Assembly: GCF_018327705.1 (NCBI RefSeq)
Contig: NZ_BNEM01000001.1
Coordinates: forward strand, 930,001-994,000
Length of the DNA: 64,000 bases
Direction of reading: 5' to 3'
Origin: Catellatospora sp. TT07R-123
GTDB lineage: Bacteria > Actinomycetota > Actinomycetes > Mycobacteriales > Micromonosporaceae
Shown: positions 47,490-56,621 of the stretch, piece after piece
Layout: every line of letters begins with the position of its first letter
Numbering within the stretch: position 1 is the stretch's first letter
The notes under the pieces: model-generated
The model's database searches: none
Told to the model about the DNA's origin: nothing
The model's input: the letters and a program-made list of their open reading frames with translations, nothing else
Translations under genes and position numbers: made by a program

Positions 47490-50135
47490 ATGCACCTCCC
47501 CCACCGATCACGTCTGCTGGCTGCGGCGTTAGCCGCAGTGGTCAGCCTGGCCACGACCGTCTTGGTCGGCGGGTCCGCAGCCGACGCGGCACCCGCGCAA
47601 CCGTCGCCGCTGACGACGCCCTGGACCAGCCAGGCCCTGACCGGTACGCCGCTGCCGGACTACCCGCGCCCGCAGATGACCCGCCCTGACTGGCAGAACC
47701 TCAACGGCGAATGGCAGCTGCGCCAGTCCACCACCAACGACGCCCCCGTCTTCGGCCAGACCCTGCCCGAGCGCGTCAACGTGCCGTTCCCGGTCGAGTC
47801 GGCCCTGTCGGGCATCAAGCGGGCCGCCAACGACAACCGGTTCTACCTGTTCTACCGGCGCACCTTCACCGTCCCCGCCGCCTGGAGCGGCCGCCGCGTG
47901 CAGCTGCACTTCGGCGCGGTCGACTGGCAGGCGACCGTCTGGGTCAACGGCGTGCAGGTCGGCAGCCACACCGGCGGCTACGACCGGTTCGAGTTCGACA
48001 TCACGCCGCAGCTCAACGGCGGCACCAACGAGATCATCGTGCGCGCCTACGACCCGTCGGACACCGGGGGCCTCAACATCGCCCGCGGCAAGCAGGTCCG
48101 CAACCCGGGCGGCATCATGTACACGCCGTCGTCCGGCATCTGGCAGACGGTATGGATGGAGCCGACCCCCACGTCGTCGATCTTCAGCGCCGACCTCTAC
48201 CCGAACCTCGCCAACAACACCCTGCGGGTGCGGGTCTTCACCCGCGGCGACGTCACCGGGCACTCGGTGCTCGCCGAGGCGATGGACGGCACCACCGTCG
48301 TCGGCACCGCCACCGGTGGCTTCACCGAGTTCAGCGTGCCTGTTCCCAACGCGCACCGGTGGAGCCCCGACGACCCGTTCCTCTACAACCTGCGCCTGAC
48401 CCTGCGCAACAGCGGCGGGACGGCCGTCGACCAGACGATGCACTACTTCGGCATGCGTGAGATCGGCAAGGCCGTCGTCAACGGACGGCTCGTGCTGACC
48501 CTCAACGGCCAGTTCCTCTTCCAGAACGGTGTGCTCGACCAGGGCTTCTGGCCCGACGGCCTCTACACCGCCCCGACCGACGCCGCGCTGGCCGGGGACC
48601 TGCAGAAGATCAAGGACCTGGGGTTCAACATGGTCCGCAAGCACATCAAGGTGGAGCCGCAGCGCTGGTTCTACCACGCCGACCGCCTCGGCCTGCTCGT
48701 CTGGCAGGACATGCCGAGCATGGGCGAGGCCCCCGGCACCGCGGCCCAGCACGCCCAGTGGGAGACCGAGGTCGGGCAGATCGTCGACGAGCACCGCTCG
48801 TCCCCGGCCCTGGTGACGTACGTGGCGTTCAACGAGGGCTGGGGTGAGTGGAGCCTGTCGGAGACCACCCGGGTCGTCAACAACATCAAGGCACAGGACC
48901 CGACCCGGCTCGTCAACGCCCACAGCGGCTACAACTGCTGCAACTCCAAGGGCGACCCCGGCAACGGCGACATCATGGACTGGCACTGGTACGTCGGACC
49001 GAACTCGATCGCGCCGTCGGCGACCCGTACGGCCGTGCTCGGGGAGTACGGCGGCCTCGGCATGCGTACGCCGGGGCACGAGTACAGCCCGAACGGGCAG
49101 TTCGGCGGGTACGAGATGCACACGTCGAGCCAGGTCATGACCGACCGGTTCGTCGGGCTGATCAACCAGGCGTCCGGCCTGATGTGGACCCGGGGCCTCA
49201 GCGCCCTGGTCTACACCCAGCCCTTCGACGTGGAAGGCGAGATCAACGGCCTGTGGACCTATGACCGGCAGGTCCTCAAGTTCGACGCGGCCCGGATGCG
49301 GGCCGCCAACCAGCAGCTCATCGCCGCGTCGCAGCGGCTCAACAGCGCCCCGCCCCCGGCGGGCAAGGGCATCACCGGTCCCGGCGGCAAGTGCGCCGAC
49401 GTAGCCTCCGACGACGTCGGCGGCAACAACGCCGCGGTGCAGCTGTGGGACTGCCAGATCAGCGCCTACGACCAGCACTGGACGTGGAACGGGCAGACCC
49501 TGCGCACCATGGGCCGCTGCCTCGACATCGCCAACGCCGGCACCGCCAACGGCAGCCTGGTGCAGCTGTTCGACTGCAACGGCTCCGGGGCGCAGAACTG
49601 GGTCGCCCAGGCCAACGGGTCGCTGCGCAACCCGACCTCGGGTCGCTGCCTCGACTCCCCCAGCGGCGGCACCGCCAACGGCACCCGGCTGCAGATCTAC
49701 GACTGCAACGGCTCCGGGGCGCAGATGTTCCGCCTGGCGGGCGGCTCGCCCGGCGCCACGATCATCAACGGTCCCGGCGGGCAGTGCATCGACGTTGCCG
49801 CCGACGACACCGGCGGCAACGGTGCCGTGGTCCAGCTGTGGGGCTGCCAGCCCTACGCCGTGGACCAGCACTGGACGTGGGACGGGCAGGCGCTGCGGAC
49901 GCTGAACCGCTGCATGGACGCGACCGGCAACGGCACGGCCAACGGCACCCTGATCCAGCTGTGGGACTGCAACGGCGGCGGTGCGCAGCAGTGGGTGCCG
50001 CAGCCGGACGGGTCGTTCAAGAACCCGCAGTCCGGCCGCTGCCTGGACTCGCCGAGCGGATCGACGTCCAACGGCGCCCGGCTCCAGCTGTGGGACTGCA
50101 ACAGCAGCCCGGCCCAGATGTTCTGGAAGAACTAG
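47490..50135 (+). CDS. secreted glycoside hydrolase family 2 enzyme with ricin-type lectin domains
   Basis: 881 aa from ATG 47490 with GAAGGAG upstream. Signal peptide ~1-33. GH2 sandwich, immunoglobulin-like and TIM-barrel domains cover ~45-615. Acid/base Glu449 lies in YVAFNEGWGEW and the nucleophile Glu519 in VLGEYGGLG. C-terminal residues ~625-881 hold two ricin trefoils, with repeats GGKCADVASDD, CLDIANAGTANG and QLWDCNGxGAQxW (QxW-type). GH2 covers beta-galactosidases, mannosidases and glucuronidases; the specificity cannot be read. It probably acts outside the cell on a plant or microbial polysaccharide recognised by the lectin part. Confidence 0.88.
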   Translation: MHLPHRSRLLAAALAAVVSLATTVLVGGSAADAAPAQPSPLTTPWTSQALTGTPLPDYPRPQMTRPDWQNLNGEWQLRQSTTNDAPVFGQTLPERVNVPFPVESALSGIKRAANDNRFYLFYRRTFTVPAAWSGRRVQLHFGAVDWQATVWVNGVQVGSHTGGYDRFEFDITPQLNGGTNEIIVRAYDPSDTGGLNIARGKQVRNPGGIMYTPSSGIWQTVWMEPTPTSSIFSADLYPNLANNTLRVRVFTRGDVTGHSVLAEAMDGTTVVGTATGGFTEFSVPVPNAHRWSPDDPFLYNLRLTLRNSGGTAVDQTMHYFGMREIGKAVVNGRLVLTLNGQFLFQNGVLDQGFWPDGLYTAPTDAALAGDLQKIKDLGFNMVRKHIKVEPQRWFYHADRLGLLVWQDMPSMGEAPGTAAQHAQWETEVGQIVDEHRSSPALVTYVAFNEGWGEWSLSETTRVVNNIKAQDPTRLVNAHSGYNCCNSKGDPGNGDIMDWHWYVGPNSIAPSATRTAVLGEYGGLGMRTPGHEYSPNGQFGGYEMHTSSQVMTDRFVGLINQASGLMWTRGLSALVYTQPFDVEGEINGLWTYDRQVLKFDAARMRAANQQLIAASQRLNSAPPPAGKGITGPGGKCADVASDDVGGNNAAVQLWDCQISAYDQHWTWNGQTLRTMGRCLDIANAGTANGSLVQLFDCNGSGAQNWVAQANGSLRNPTSGRCLDSPSGGTANGTRLQIYDCNGSGAQMFRLAGGSPGATIINGPGGQCIDVAADDTGGNGAVVQLWGCQPYAVDQHWTWDGQALRTLNRCMDATGNGTANGTLIQLWDCNGGGAQQWVPQPDGSFKNPQSGRCLDSPSGSTSNGARLQLWDCNSSPAQMFWKN

Positions 50136-50149
50136 GTAGACGGCGACGG

Positions 50150-50180
50150 GCCGGCCGGCGCGATACTCGTGCCGGCCGGC
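50150..50180. terminator. hairpin after the GH2 gene
   Basis: GCCGGCCGGC (50150-50159) pairs with the identical self-complementary GCCGGCCGGC at 50171-50180 across an 11-nt loop, starting 15 bp after the GH2 stop. A GC-rich terminator is the simplest reading. Confidence 0.6.
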
Positions 50181-50228
50181 TCCGGCCGTGTCCTTTCGAC
50201 CGGCCGCGGATCCGCATAAGATCATCCG

Positions 50229-51095
50229 GTGGATATGACGAGCGAGAGCTGGAAGCTCGGCGGGGACCTGGACGTCGCGCGGGTCGGCTACGGCGCGATG
50301 AGGCTGACCGGCTGGCCCCGGGGCGGGCGCCCCGACCGCGACACGGCGCTGGCGGTGCTGCGGCGCGCGGTCGAGCTGGGGGTGAACCACATCGACACGT
50401 CGAACTACTACGCCCGTGACGGTGTGGCCGCCAACGAACTGATCAAGGCCGCGCTGTACCCGTACCCGGCCGAGCTGGTGCTCGTGACCAAGGTCGGCGC
50501 GCTCGTCGAAGGCCCGGACATCGCGCTGCCGTCCTCGGAGCAGACCGGGCTGACCCCCGACGGGCTCCGCCGCGGTGTGGAGGCGAACCTGCGCTCGCTG
50601 GGCGTGGACGCACTCGACGTGGTGAACCTGCGGATGGGCGACCGCGGACACGGCGAAGCATCCCTCGCCGGGCCGCTGGAGACGCTGCTGCGGCTGCGCG
50701 AGGAGGGGCTCATCCGGCACCTCGGCGTCTCCAACATCTCGCTGGAGGACTTCGAGCTGGCGCGGACGATCGCGCCGGTCGTGTGCGTGCAGAACGCGTA
50801 CAACATCGCCAACCGCGACGACGACCCGCTGGTGGACGCGTGCGCACGGGCGGGCGTGGCCTACGTCCCGTTCTTCCCCGTCGGCGGCGGCTTCCAGCCG
50901 CTGACCGCAGAGCACCTCGCGACCGTGGCCGAGCGGCACGACGCCACCGTCGCGCAGGTCGCGCTGGCGTGGCTGCTGGCCCGCTCCCCCAACATCCTGC
51001 TCATTCCCGGTACGGGCTCGCTCGCGCACCTGGAGGAGAACCTCGCCGCGGCCGGTCTCGCGCTCACCCCCGAGGATCTGGCGCTGCTGGGCTGA
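50229..51095 (+). CDS. aldo/keto reductase
   Basis: 288 aa from GTG 50229 (ATG 50235 is possible). The (beta/alpha)8 NADPH-dependent fold is shown by RVGYGAMRLTG, NHIDTSNYYA (Asp and Tyr of the catalytic tetrad), LVLVTKVGA (Lys) and RHLGVSNISLEDFELA. The fourth tetrad position, usually His, appears as VVNLRMGD with no His, as in a subgroup of bacterial aldo/keto reductases. CATAAGAT lies just before the start, which suggests a short or absent leader. The substrate is unknown. Confidence 0.87.
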   Translation: MDMTSESWKLGGDLDVARVGYGAMRLTGWPRGGRPDRDTALAVLRRAVELGVNHIDTSNYYARDGVAANELIKAALYPYPAELVLVTKVGALVEGPDIALPSSEQTGLTPDGLRRGVEANLRSLGVDALDVVNLRMGDRGHGEASLAGPLETLLRLREEGLIRHLGVSNISLEDFELARTIAPVVCVQNAYNIANRDDDPLVDACARAGVAYVPFFPVGGGFQPLTAEHLATVAERHDATVAQVALAWLLARSPNILLIPGTGSLAHLEENLAAAGLALTPEDLALLG

Positions 51096-51186
51096 TTCCG
51101 GGCGGCGGCGCGGCACCCCGTGGGGGCCGCGCCGCCGACGATGCGGCGTTACCCTCGGAAACGACGATCGACTGGTATAAAGCGGC

Positions 51187-52119
51187 GTGACATTCACCCC
51201 TCGGGCTGCCTGGGCCGATGCGCCGGCACCGCTGCGGGCGGCCGTCGCCGACGCGCTCGGCAGCACGATCACCGGCCACACGGACCTGCGCGGTGGCATG
51301 TCGCCCGGACCGGCCGCCGCACTGCGGCTGGCCGACGGCCGCACGGTGTTCGCCAAGGCGATGTCGGCCGAGGTCCGAGCCCACAACCACATGCTGGTAC
51401 GCCGGGAGTCGGCCGTCCTGGACGTGCTCCCGCGATCCGTCCCGGCCCCGCACCGCCTCGCGACCGTCGAGTGGGGACCGTGGCTCGCGCTGGTCACCAC
51501 CTGGGCCGCCGGAACCACCGTAGAGCTGTGGACCGACACCTCCATCGACGCCGTGGTGGCCGCGTGCCGCACCGCGAGCGGGCACCGGGCACCGGACGGC
51601 CTGCGACCGGTCGCCGAGCGGATCTACGACTTCGACGGCTGGGAGCGGGTGGTCGCGGCCGGTCCGGCGGACGAGTGGGAGGCGGCGTACGCGGTCCGGG
51701 CCGCCGAGGTGGCCGCGGACTGGGCGCGGTGGACGGCCGGGGATGCCCTGGTCCACCGCGACATCCGCGCCGACAACACGGCGGTGGACGCGGCGACCAG
51801 CTCGGCGACGCTGCTGGACTGGGCATACGCCGCCGCCGGTGTGCCGTGGCTGGACCTCGCCCAGTTGTCCGCCGACATCGTCGGCACCGGGCACGGTCTC
51901 GGCGGCGAAGTAGCCACAGATCGCGCGTACCGGCTGATCCAGACCCTGCCCACCGAGGCCGCGCGGTTCGTGGTGGCCCTGACCGGCATGTGGCGGATCC
52001 GGGCCGCGACCACCCAGGACGCGGTGCTGCCCACGATCTCGACCTGGCGCCGCGAGCGGGTGCGGGCACTGCGCCCACTGGTGACCCGCCTGATCACCGA
52101 CCTCACCGAACCGGCCTGA
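51187..52119 (+). CDS. aminoglycoside-phosphotransferase-like (APH) kinase
   Basis: 310 aa, GTG start. The APH/choline-kinase core is LVHRDIRADNTAV (HxDxxxxN) followed by LLDWAYAAAGVPWLDLAQL (metal Asp). An ATP-site Lys lies in VFAKAMSA. TATAAA ends 5 nt before the GTG, pointing to a leaderless message. Many such proteins phosphorylate small alcohols or sugars rather than antibiotics; resistance cannot be claimed. Confidence 0.78.
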   Translation: MTFTPRAAWADAPAPLRAAVADALGSTITGHTDLRGGMSPGPAAALRLADGRTVFAKAMSAEVRAHNHMLVRRESAVLDVLPRSVPAPHRLATVEWGPWLALVTTWAAGTTVELWTDTSIDAVVAACRTASGHRAPDGLRPVAERIYDFDGWERVVAAGPADEWEAAYAVRAAEVAADWARWTAGDALVHRDIRADNTAVDAATSSATLLDWAYAAAGVPWLDLAQLSADIVGTGHGLGGEVATDRAYRLIQTLPTEAARFVVALTGMWRIRAATTQDAVLPTISTWRRERVRALRPLVTRLITDLTEPA

Positions 52120-52178
52120 GCCTCTGCCCGGCCGCCCCGAGGCGGCATCAGCCACGAGGCGGCGCCTAAGCTGCGGTA

Positions 52179-53282
52179 GTGCTGGAAGCTTTGAGAGCGT
52201 CTCGCAAAAAGGGCCTGATCGACGGCTTCGGACGGTTCGTCGACGTGTACGACTCGACGGTCCCCTTCGCCGGTGTTCAACTGGCGGCCCATCGCAAGAC
52301 TGTTGCGCTGCGATCGCGGGCGGGCTCGGTCGAGGCGGCTGTCATGGACCCCGAGTTCGTTTCCAGCCTGCGCAGGACCCTCATCACGTGGCGCCTCAAC
52401 ATGCGGGGTTCCCGGCTGTCCGCAGCTGCGGACTTCGCTGCGGCTCTGCGGCAGGCATTGCCGAGGATCGCCGCGCTGGAGCACCTCAGCATCGCCGGCC
52501 CGCTGCCCGGCAGCACTGCGGACACACTGTGGGAACTCATCCACTCGCTCGGCGTCACCAGCAACAACGCCAAGATCGTCGCTGGCACGAAGACGCTGCA
52601 TCATCTGCTGCCCGATCTCGTTCCGCCCATGGACCGTGCCTGGACCGGACGGTTCTTCGCGCTGTATGACGCCCATTGGCAAGGTACGGCGCAGCGCCGG
52701 ACCTTTCCCTACCTGTTCCGGACCTTCGCCGAAGTCGCCCGTGCGGTCGAGCCGGGCCAGCACGTCACGGGCATCGGCTGGCGTACGAGCCAGACCAAGA
52801 TCCTCGACAACGCGCTCATCGGTTTCCTCAAGGCCGGGTCGGGCGATGCGGCCAGCCCTCACCGGCACCCGGCGGCGATCACGTTTCGCGTACCCGGACT
52901 GCCCCCGGCCAAGAGCGAAGCGAAGTCGATGCTCAGCACCGGCCATCCGCACACCGGCCGGGTGCGGTCACTTCTCCTCGCCGCCGACAGCGCCTTGCGG
53001 GCCCATCAGTCCTTCCACCCGATCGACGAAGGTGAGATCGGGCTGGAACTGGTACTCCATGTTCCCAGCGATGAACAGCCATGGGATGCGACCAACTACC
53101 TCGGCGGCGTCGCCGACGTGCTGGAGGACAAGTCCCCGCGCGGCGGCATCGAGCATCTGGGCGACCTGGCCGCCGTACGGCTGTACCGCAACGACCGCCA
53201 GATCAAGCAGATCAACTACCGCCAGGAGCCGGCAGACGCCGCCGCCTACGAGGTCACGGTCCGGCTCCTAGGCAGACTGTAG
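52179..53282 (+). CDS. hypothetical protein with a RusA-like C-terminal domain
   Basis: 367 aa from GTG 52179; TAAGCT lies 6 nt before, suggesting a leaderless transcript. Residues ~1-225 are helical with VPFAGVQLAAHRKTVALR, SLGVTSNNAKIVAGTKTLHH and PPMDRAWTGRFF; I cannot name this domain. Residues ~230-365 resemble the RusA Holliday-junction resolvase fold: ITFRVPGLPPAKSEA, PWDATNYLGGVADVLEDK and LYRNDRQIKQINYRQE correspond to the RusA pattern D-x-x-N-x-x-K/G-x-x-x-D-x-L...D/N-D-x-Q-I. The Asp positions are mostly kept; the Lys is not. Confidence 0.6.
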   Translation: MLEALRASRKKGLIDGFGRFVDVYDSTVPFAGVQLAAHRKTVALRSRAGSVEAAVMDPEFVSSLRRTLITWRLNMRGSRLSAAADFAAALRQALPRIAALEHLSIAGPLPGSTADTLWELIHSLGVTSNNAKIVAGTKTLHHLLPDLVPPMDRAWTGRFFALYDAHWQGTAQRRTFPYLFRTFAEVARAVEPGQHVTGIGWRTSQTKILDNALIGFLKAGSGDAASPHRHPAAITFRVPGLPPAKSEAKSMLSTGHPHTGRVRSLLLAADSALRAHQSFHPIDEGEIGLELVLHVPSDEQPWDATNYLGGVADVLEDKSPRGGIEHLGDLAAVRLYRNDRQIKQINYRQEPADAAAYEVTVRLLGRL

Positions 53283-53394
53283 CTTCTGGCCGACGTCGCC
53301 CGTTGCGCACGAACGACTCTGGCGCAGCTTTGTTTGCCGGTGGCAGAAGGTGGATATGTTCGGACGAGACCTCGGCTACCGGAAGGGGATCGGC

Positions 53395-53652
53395 ATGGCC
53401 GACGAGACGATCGCCAGCCTCGCGCTGGCGGCATTCACGCTGGCGGTGGGGGTACGCGGCTGGCTGGTCACCCGCTTGCCCGGCTCCGGCGCGGCGCTGC
53501 CGTCGGCGGCGCAGGCACGCGGGGCCCGGAGCAGCCGGTCGGTTTCGGGTGCCGGGCTGCGCGGACTGGTGCGGCGGCGTGTCCTGGCCGGTTCGCTCGG
53601 CCGCCGGCAGCGGTCGGCCAGGTGGGCCGTGCACGCCGCCGGTGTCAGCTGA
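53395..53652 (+). CDS. small basic hypothetical protein (85 aa)
   Basis: ATG 53395 is preceded by GGAAGGGG. The product begins MADETIASLALAAFTLAVGV, one hydrophobic helix, then a Ser/Arg-rich basic tail. It lies between the RusA-like gene and the flavohaemoprotein gene, which is on the other strand. No family recognised; it may be spurious. Confidence 0.35.
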   Translation: MADETIASLALAAFTLAVGVRGWLVTRLPGSGAALPSAAQARGARSSRSVSGAGLRGLVRRRVLAGSLGRRQRSARWAVHAAGVS

Positions 53653-53681
53653 CGCACCGGCGGCCGGGTTCGGTGCCCGGG

Positions 53682-54794
53682 TCAGTAGTCCTGGCCGAAG
53701 ACGTCGTGCCTGACCCGCATGGCCGGGACCTGTAGCTGGGTCAGGGTGCGCCGGGTCGCGGCGACCATCGCCGGCGAGCCGCAGACGTAGAAGTCGTGGT
53801 CGTTCCAGGGCCCGTACCGGGTCAGGGCCTCGGTGACCAGGCCGGTCTCCCCCTCGTACCCTGCGTCGTGGCTCACCGTCGGCACGACGGTCAGCCATGG
53901 ATGGCGCTCGGCCAGCTCGGTCAGGGCGGGCAGGTCGTAGAGGTCGTCGCGGGTGCGGGCACCGAAGAACAGGTGCACCCGGCGGGTGCGGCCGGTCGTG
54001 GCGAGATCGTCGATGATCGCCTTGAGCGGAGCGAGCCCGGTGCCCCCGGCGACGCACACGATGTCGCGTGGGGAGCCGCGGTCCAGCACCATCGAGCCCA
54101 TCGGCGCCGCGAGCCTGATCAGGTCACCGGGCCGGAGCCGCCGGACCAGCGCACCGGACACCCAGCCGGCGCCGAGGGCTTTGACGTGGAACTCCATGGT
54201 CAGGTCGTCGCGCGGGGCGTTGGCCATCGAGTACGCCCGCCAGGCTCGGGGCTGGTAGCCGCACTCGACGCTGACGTACTGCCCGGCCCGGTACGGCAGC
54301 GGTTCCACCGGCCGGCAGGTGAAGACCGCGGTGTCCAGGCCGCGTCGCTCGTGGCTGAGAACGTTGGCGTACCAGTACGCGGGGCCCTGGTCGGCGGTCG
54401 CGGCGGCGATCATGGTGCGGGCGATGACGTCGTACGCGTCGCGCCAGGCCTGGTCGTATTCCAGGGTCCACTCGTCGGCGCCGTAGGTGCGCAGCGCCTC
54501 GATCAGGCTGCGCCCGACCGTTTCGTAGTGGTCGGGCACGACGGAGAACTTGCGGTGGTCGCGGCCGAGCTCGCTGAGGTAGTCCGCGAACCGGTTGGGG
54601 TCTTCGAGGGTCTGCACGGCCGTGACGATCGCACCGAGCAGTCTGGCGCGCTGCACGTCCATCTGGACGGGGAACAGGTCGCGCAGTCTCGGGTCGAGCG
54701 TGAACAGCCGCGCGTAGAAGTATGCGGCCATCTTTTCCTGCTGGTCGTCGACCAGACTCCAGCTCTCCTTCAACAGCCGGCCGAGTTCAGCCAT
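53682..54794 (-). CDS. flavohaemoprotein (globin plus FAD/NAD reductase)
   Basis: 370 aa. Globin domain ~1-135 with the B10 Tyr in AYFYARLF (Tyr27), LFPVQM and proximal His80 in ELGRDHRKFSV. The ferredoxin-reductase-like part has RAYSMANAP (FAD), the AAPMGSMVL segment and VCVAGGTGLAPLKAI (NAD-binding), ending VRHDVFGQDY. Such proteins oxidise nitric oxide to nitrate with O2 and NAD(P)H. The protein is somewhat shorter than Hmp (about 396 aa), as in other actinobacterial versions. A long palindrome separates it from the divergent PNPOx-family gene. Confidence 0.87.
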   Translation of the reverse strand: MAELGRLLKESWSLVDDQQEKMAAYFYARLFTLDPRLRDLFPVQMDVQRARLLGAIVTAVQTLEDPNRFADYLSELGRDHRKFSVVPDHYETVGRSLIEALRTYGADEWTLEYDQAWRDAYDVIARTMIAAATADQGPAYWYANVLSHERRGLDTAVFTCRPVEPLPYRAGQYVSVECGYQPRAWRAYSMANAPRDDLTMEFHVKALGAGWVSGALVRRLRPGDLIRLAAPMGSMVLDRGSPRDIVCVAGGTGLAPLKAIIDDLATTGRTRRVHLFFGARTRDDLYDLPALTELAERHPWLTVVPTVSHDAGYEGETGLVTEALTRYGPWNDHDFYVCGSPAMVAATRRTLTQLQVPAMRVRHDVFGQDY

Positions 54795-54851
54795 GCGGCT
54801 ACCGCCTTCCCGCAGACGAGGTCGTGGCCGCAGCCGAATCTGTTACACGAT

Positions 54852-54891
54852 CCGCCGCACGAGTCGCACAGGGTGTGCGACTCGTGGCGGC
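54852..54891. promoter_or_regulatory. long palindrome between flavohaemoprotein and PNPOx-family genes
   Basis: CACGAGTCGCACA (54858-54870) and TGTGCGACTCGTG (54874-54886) pair perfectly around GGG, and the pairing extends outward another six bases with one bulged G. It is the strongest dyad in the 161-bp divergent spacer, so it is a likely operator controlling both genes, perhaps in response to nitric oxide. Confidence 0.6.
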
Positions 54892-54955
54892 GGGCTTCGG
54901 TGAACCTCGATGCCTCATGTGGGCCGAGGTGCGGCATCAGAAGTGGGAGGCATCC

Positions 54956-55564
54956 ATGGGCGAGGTCGTCGGCACCGCGCACGGTTCGGTCGGCGAGCGG
55001 CGGCTACAGGATCGGCACGGCACCGCCGACCGGGCGCAGCGGTTCTACGACCAGCAGGTCCTCGATCACCTCAACGAGCGGATGCGGGAGTTCGTCGGGC
55101 GCCAGGAGATGATGTTCGTGGCGACCTCCGACGCGCGCGGTGCGTGCGATTCCACGTTCCGGGCGGGGCCGCCCGGGTTCGTCCACGTGGTCGGGCCGAC
55201 CCGGCTGATGTGGCCGGAGTACCGCGGCAACGGAGTGATGGCGAGCCTGGGCAACATCAGCGAGAACGACCAGGTCGGGTTGCTGTTCGTGGATTTCGTC
55301 CGCGACGTCATCGGCCTGCACGTCAACGGCCGGGCGGAGATCGCCGACGACGACGCCGTCCGGTCCGGCCATCCCGGCCTGCCCGCCGACACCGTTGCGG
55401 GCCGGCGTCCCGAACGCTGGGTGGTGGTCGACGTCGACGAGGCGTACATCCACTGCTCCAAGCACATCCCCCGGCTGATGAAGGTGCCCACGGGGCGGGC
55501 CTGGGGCACCGACGACGTGCGGCGCAAGGGCGGCGACTTCTTCGGCGCGGCCGCGCGGTCGTAG
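54956..55564 (+). CDS. pyridoxamine-5'-phosphate-oxidase-family flavin/haem-binding protein
   Basis: 202 aa from ATG 54956 with GGGAGG just upstream; an in-frame ATG at 54917 lacks a ribosome site. The split-barrel fold is shown by EMMFVATSDARGACDSTFRAGPP, here cited in two parts (EMMFVATSDARG and CDSTFRAGPPGF), then YRGNGVMASLGNISEN, VGLLFVDF and LHVNGRAEI. The C-terminus has YIHCSKHIP. This subgroup is annotated as flavin- or F420-binding. The divergent flavohaemoprotein suggests a shared redox or NO-related role. Confidence 0.83.
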   Translation: MGEVVGTAHGSVGERRLQDRHGTADRAQRFYDQQVLDHLNERMREFVGRQEMMFVATSDARGACDSTFRAGPPGFVHVVGPTRLMWPEYRGNGVMASLGNISENDQVGLLFVDFVRDVIGLHVNGRAEIADDDAVRSGHPGLPADTVAGRRPERWVVVDVDEAYIHCSKHIPRLMKVPTGRAWGTDDVRRKGGDFFGAAARS

Positions 55565-55666
55565 CGTCACGGCCGGGGTCTCGCGGCCGGGGTGTCGCGG
55601 ACCGGGCAGTCTTTCGCGTGACGGGCTGTCATGAGGTGGTGTCGGACCGTCGTACGATGGCGGTCG

Positions 55667-56566
55667 ATGATGACTCCCGAAGAGGCACCAGAAGCGGCAC
55701 CCGGACCGGCGCCCGATGCGGCACCTCCCGGGCAGACCCTGGCTGCCCGGCTCAAACGGATCGTCAAGTCGCCGGTGGTACGGATCGCGGTGACCACGTT
55801 CAGCGCCGTCGCGCTGGTCGTCGGCTTCACCAACGACATGTACGGCCTGCTCTCCGACGACCCGCCGCCGCCCGCGCAGTCCTCGCCACTGGACCTGGAA
55901 CGCAAGGCGCTGCTGCTGGCACAGGAGTGGCCGTTCCAGAAGGCCATGTCGCTGCGGACGCCGACGAGCGGCGCGAAGGCGGCGCGCGTCAGGTGGAGCT
56001 CGATGCTGTCGATCGCCAACACGAGCGCCACGCCGATCGTCGTCAACGACGTCGAGACGCTGTTCCCGCACGTCGGTGACGCCGAGCTGCGGCGGGTGGA
56101 CCGGGCGAACGCGGTCACGGTGTACGCCGACCGGGGCGACTGGATCACCGTCAACGACATCAAGGACGACAAGGAGCGCGCGGACGCCGAGTTCAAACGC
56201 AGCCAGCCGCTGCCGCTGATCCTGCAACCCGGCCGGCGGATCCTCATCGAGTACGAGCAGGCGTTCGAGTTCTGGACCGGCGGCGTCCGGCAGTCCTTCG
56301 ACCCCGCCGACGAGCAGCTGCTCGTGCGGGCCCTCTCGGTGCTGGTGCCGATGCGCCCGGTGGGCGACGACCAGTTGCAGTGCCCGTTCGGCGAACCGAT
56401 CGACACCGTGGTCCGCACCGACAACGGCGAGATCCGCAAGGCCCTGCGCTACGTGCTGCTGGTCGACGGCTGCGTCGTCAAGGTCAGCGACGGCGACAAG
56501 GCGAAGATGCGGACCGAGGACGACCCGCTCGGCGACGGCTTCCCCGACCTGGGGCCGGTCTCCTGA
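55667..56566 (+). CDS. single-pass membrane protein of unknown function
   Basis: 299 aa from ATG 55667 (a second ATG follows at once). A Pro/Ala-rich cytoplasmic N-terminus (~1-33) precedes one helix around VVRIAVTTFSAVALVVG (~37-58). The rest (~60-299) is predicted outside, beta-rich, with two Cys (LQCPFGEP; LVDGCVVKV). TACGAT lies 8 nt before the ATG, so a leaderless transcript is possible. No family recognised. Confidence 0.6.
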   Translation: MMTPEEAPEAAPGPAPDAAPPGQTLAARLKRIVKSPVVRIAVTTFSAVALVVGFTNDMYGLLSDDPPPPAQSSPLDLERKALLLAQEWPFQKAMSLRTPTSGAKAARVRWSSMLSIANTSATPIVVNDVETLFPHVGDAELRRVDRANAVTVYADRGDWITVNDIKDDKERADAEFKRSQPLPLILQPGRRILIEYEQAFEFWTGGVRQSFDPADEQLLVRALSVLVPMRPVGDDQLQCPFGEPIDTVVRTDNGEIRKALRYVLLVDGCVVKVSDGDKAKMRTEDDPLGDGFPDLGPVS

Positions 56567-56621
56567 CGCCGATGCCCGCGGCCGGCCGCCCGGCGGTGCC
56601 GGACGGCCGGTCCCCGCAGGG

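Noticed and set aside
47529-51572. 1347-aa minus-strand frame covering GH2 and the aldo/keto reductase
   Set aside because: The plus-strand genes have catalytic motifs, ribosome sites and signal peptide; the antisense frame has none.
53254-54057. 267-aa minus-strand frame beside the flavohaemoprotein
   Set aside because: It overlaps the flavohaemoprotein gene out of frame and has Arg/Pro-rich low-complexity composition.
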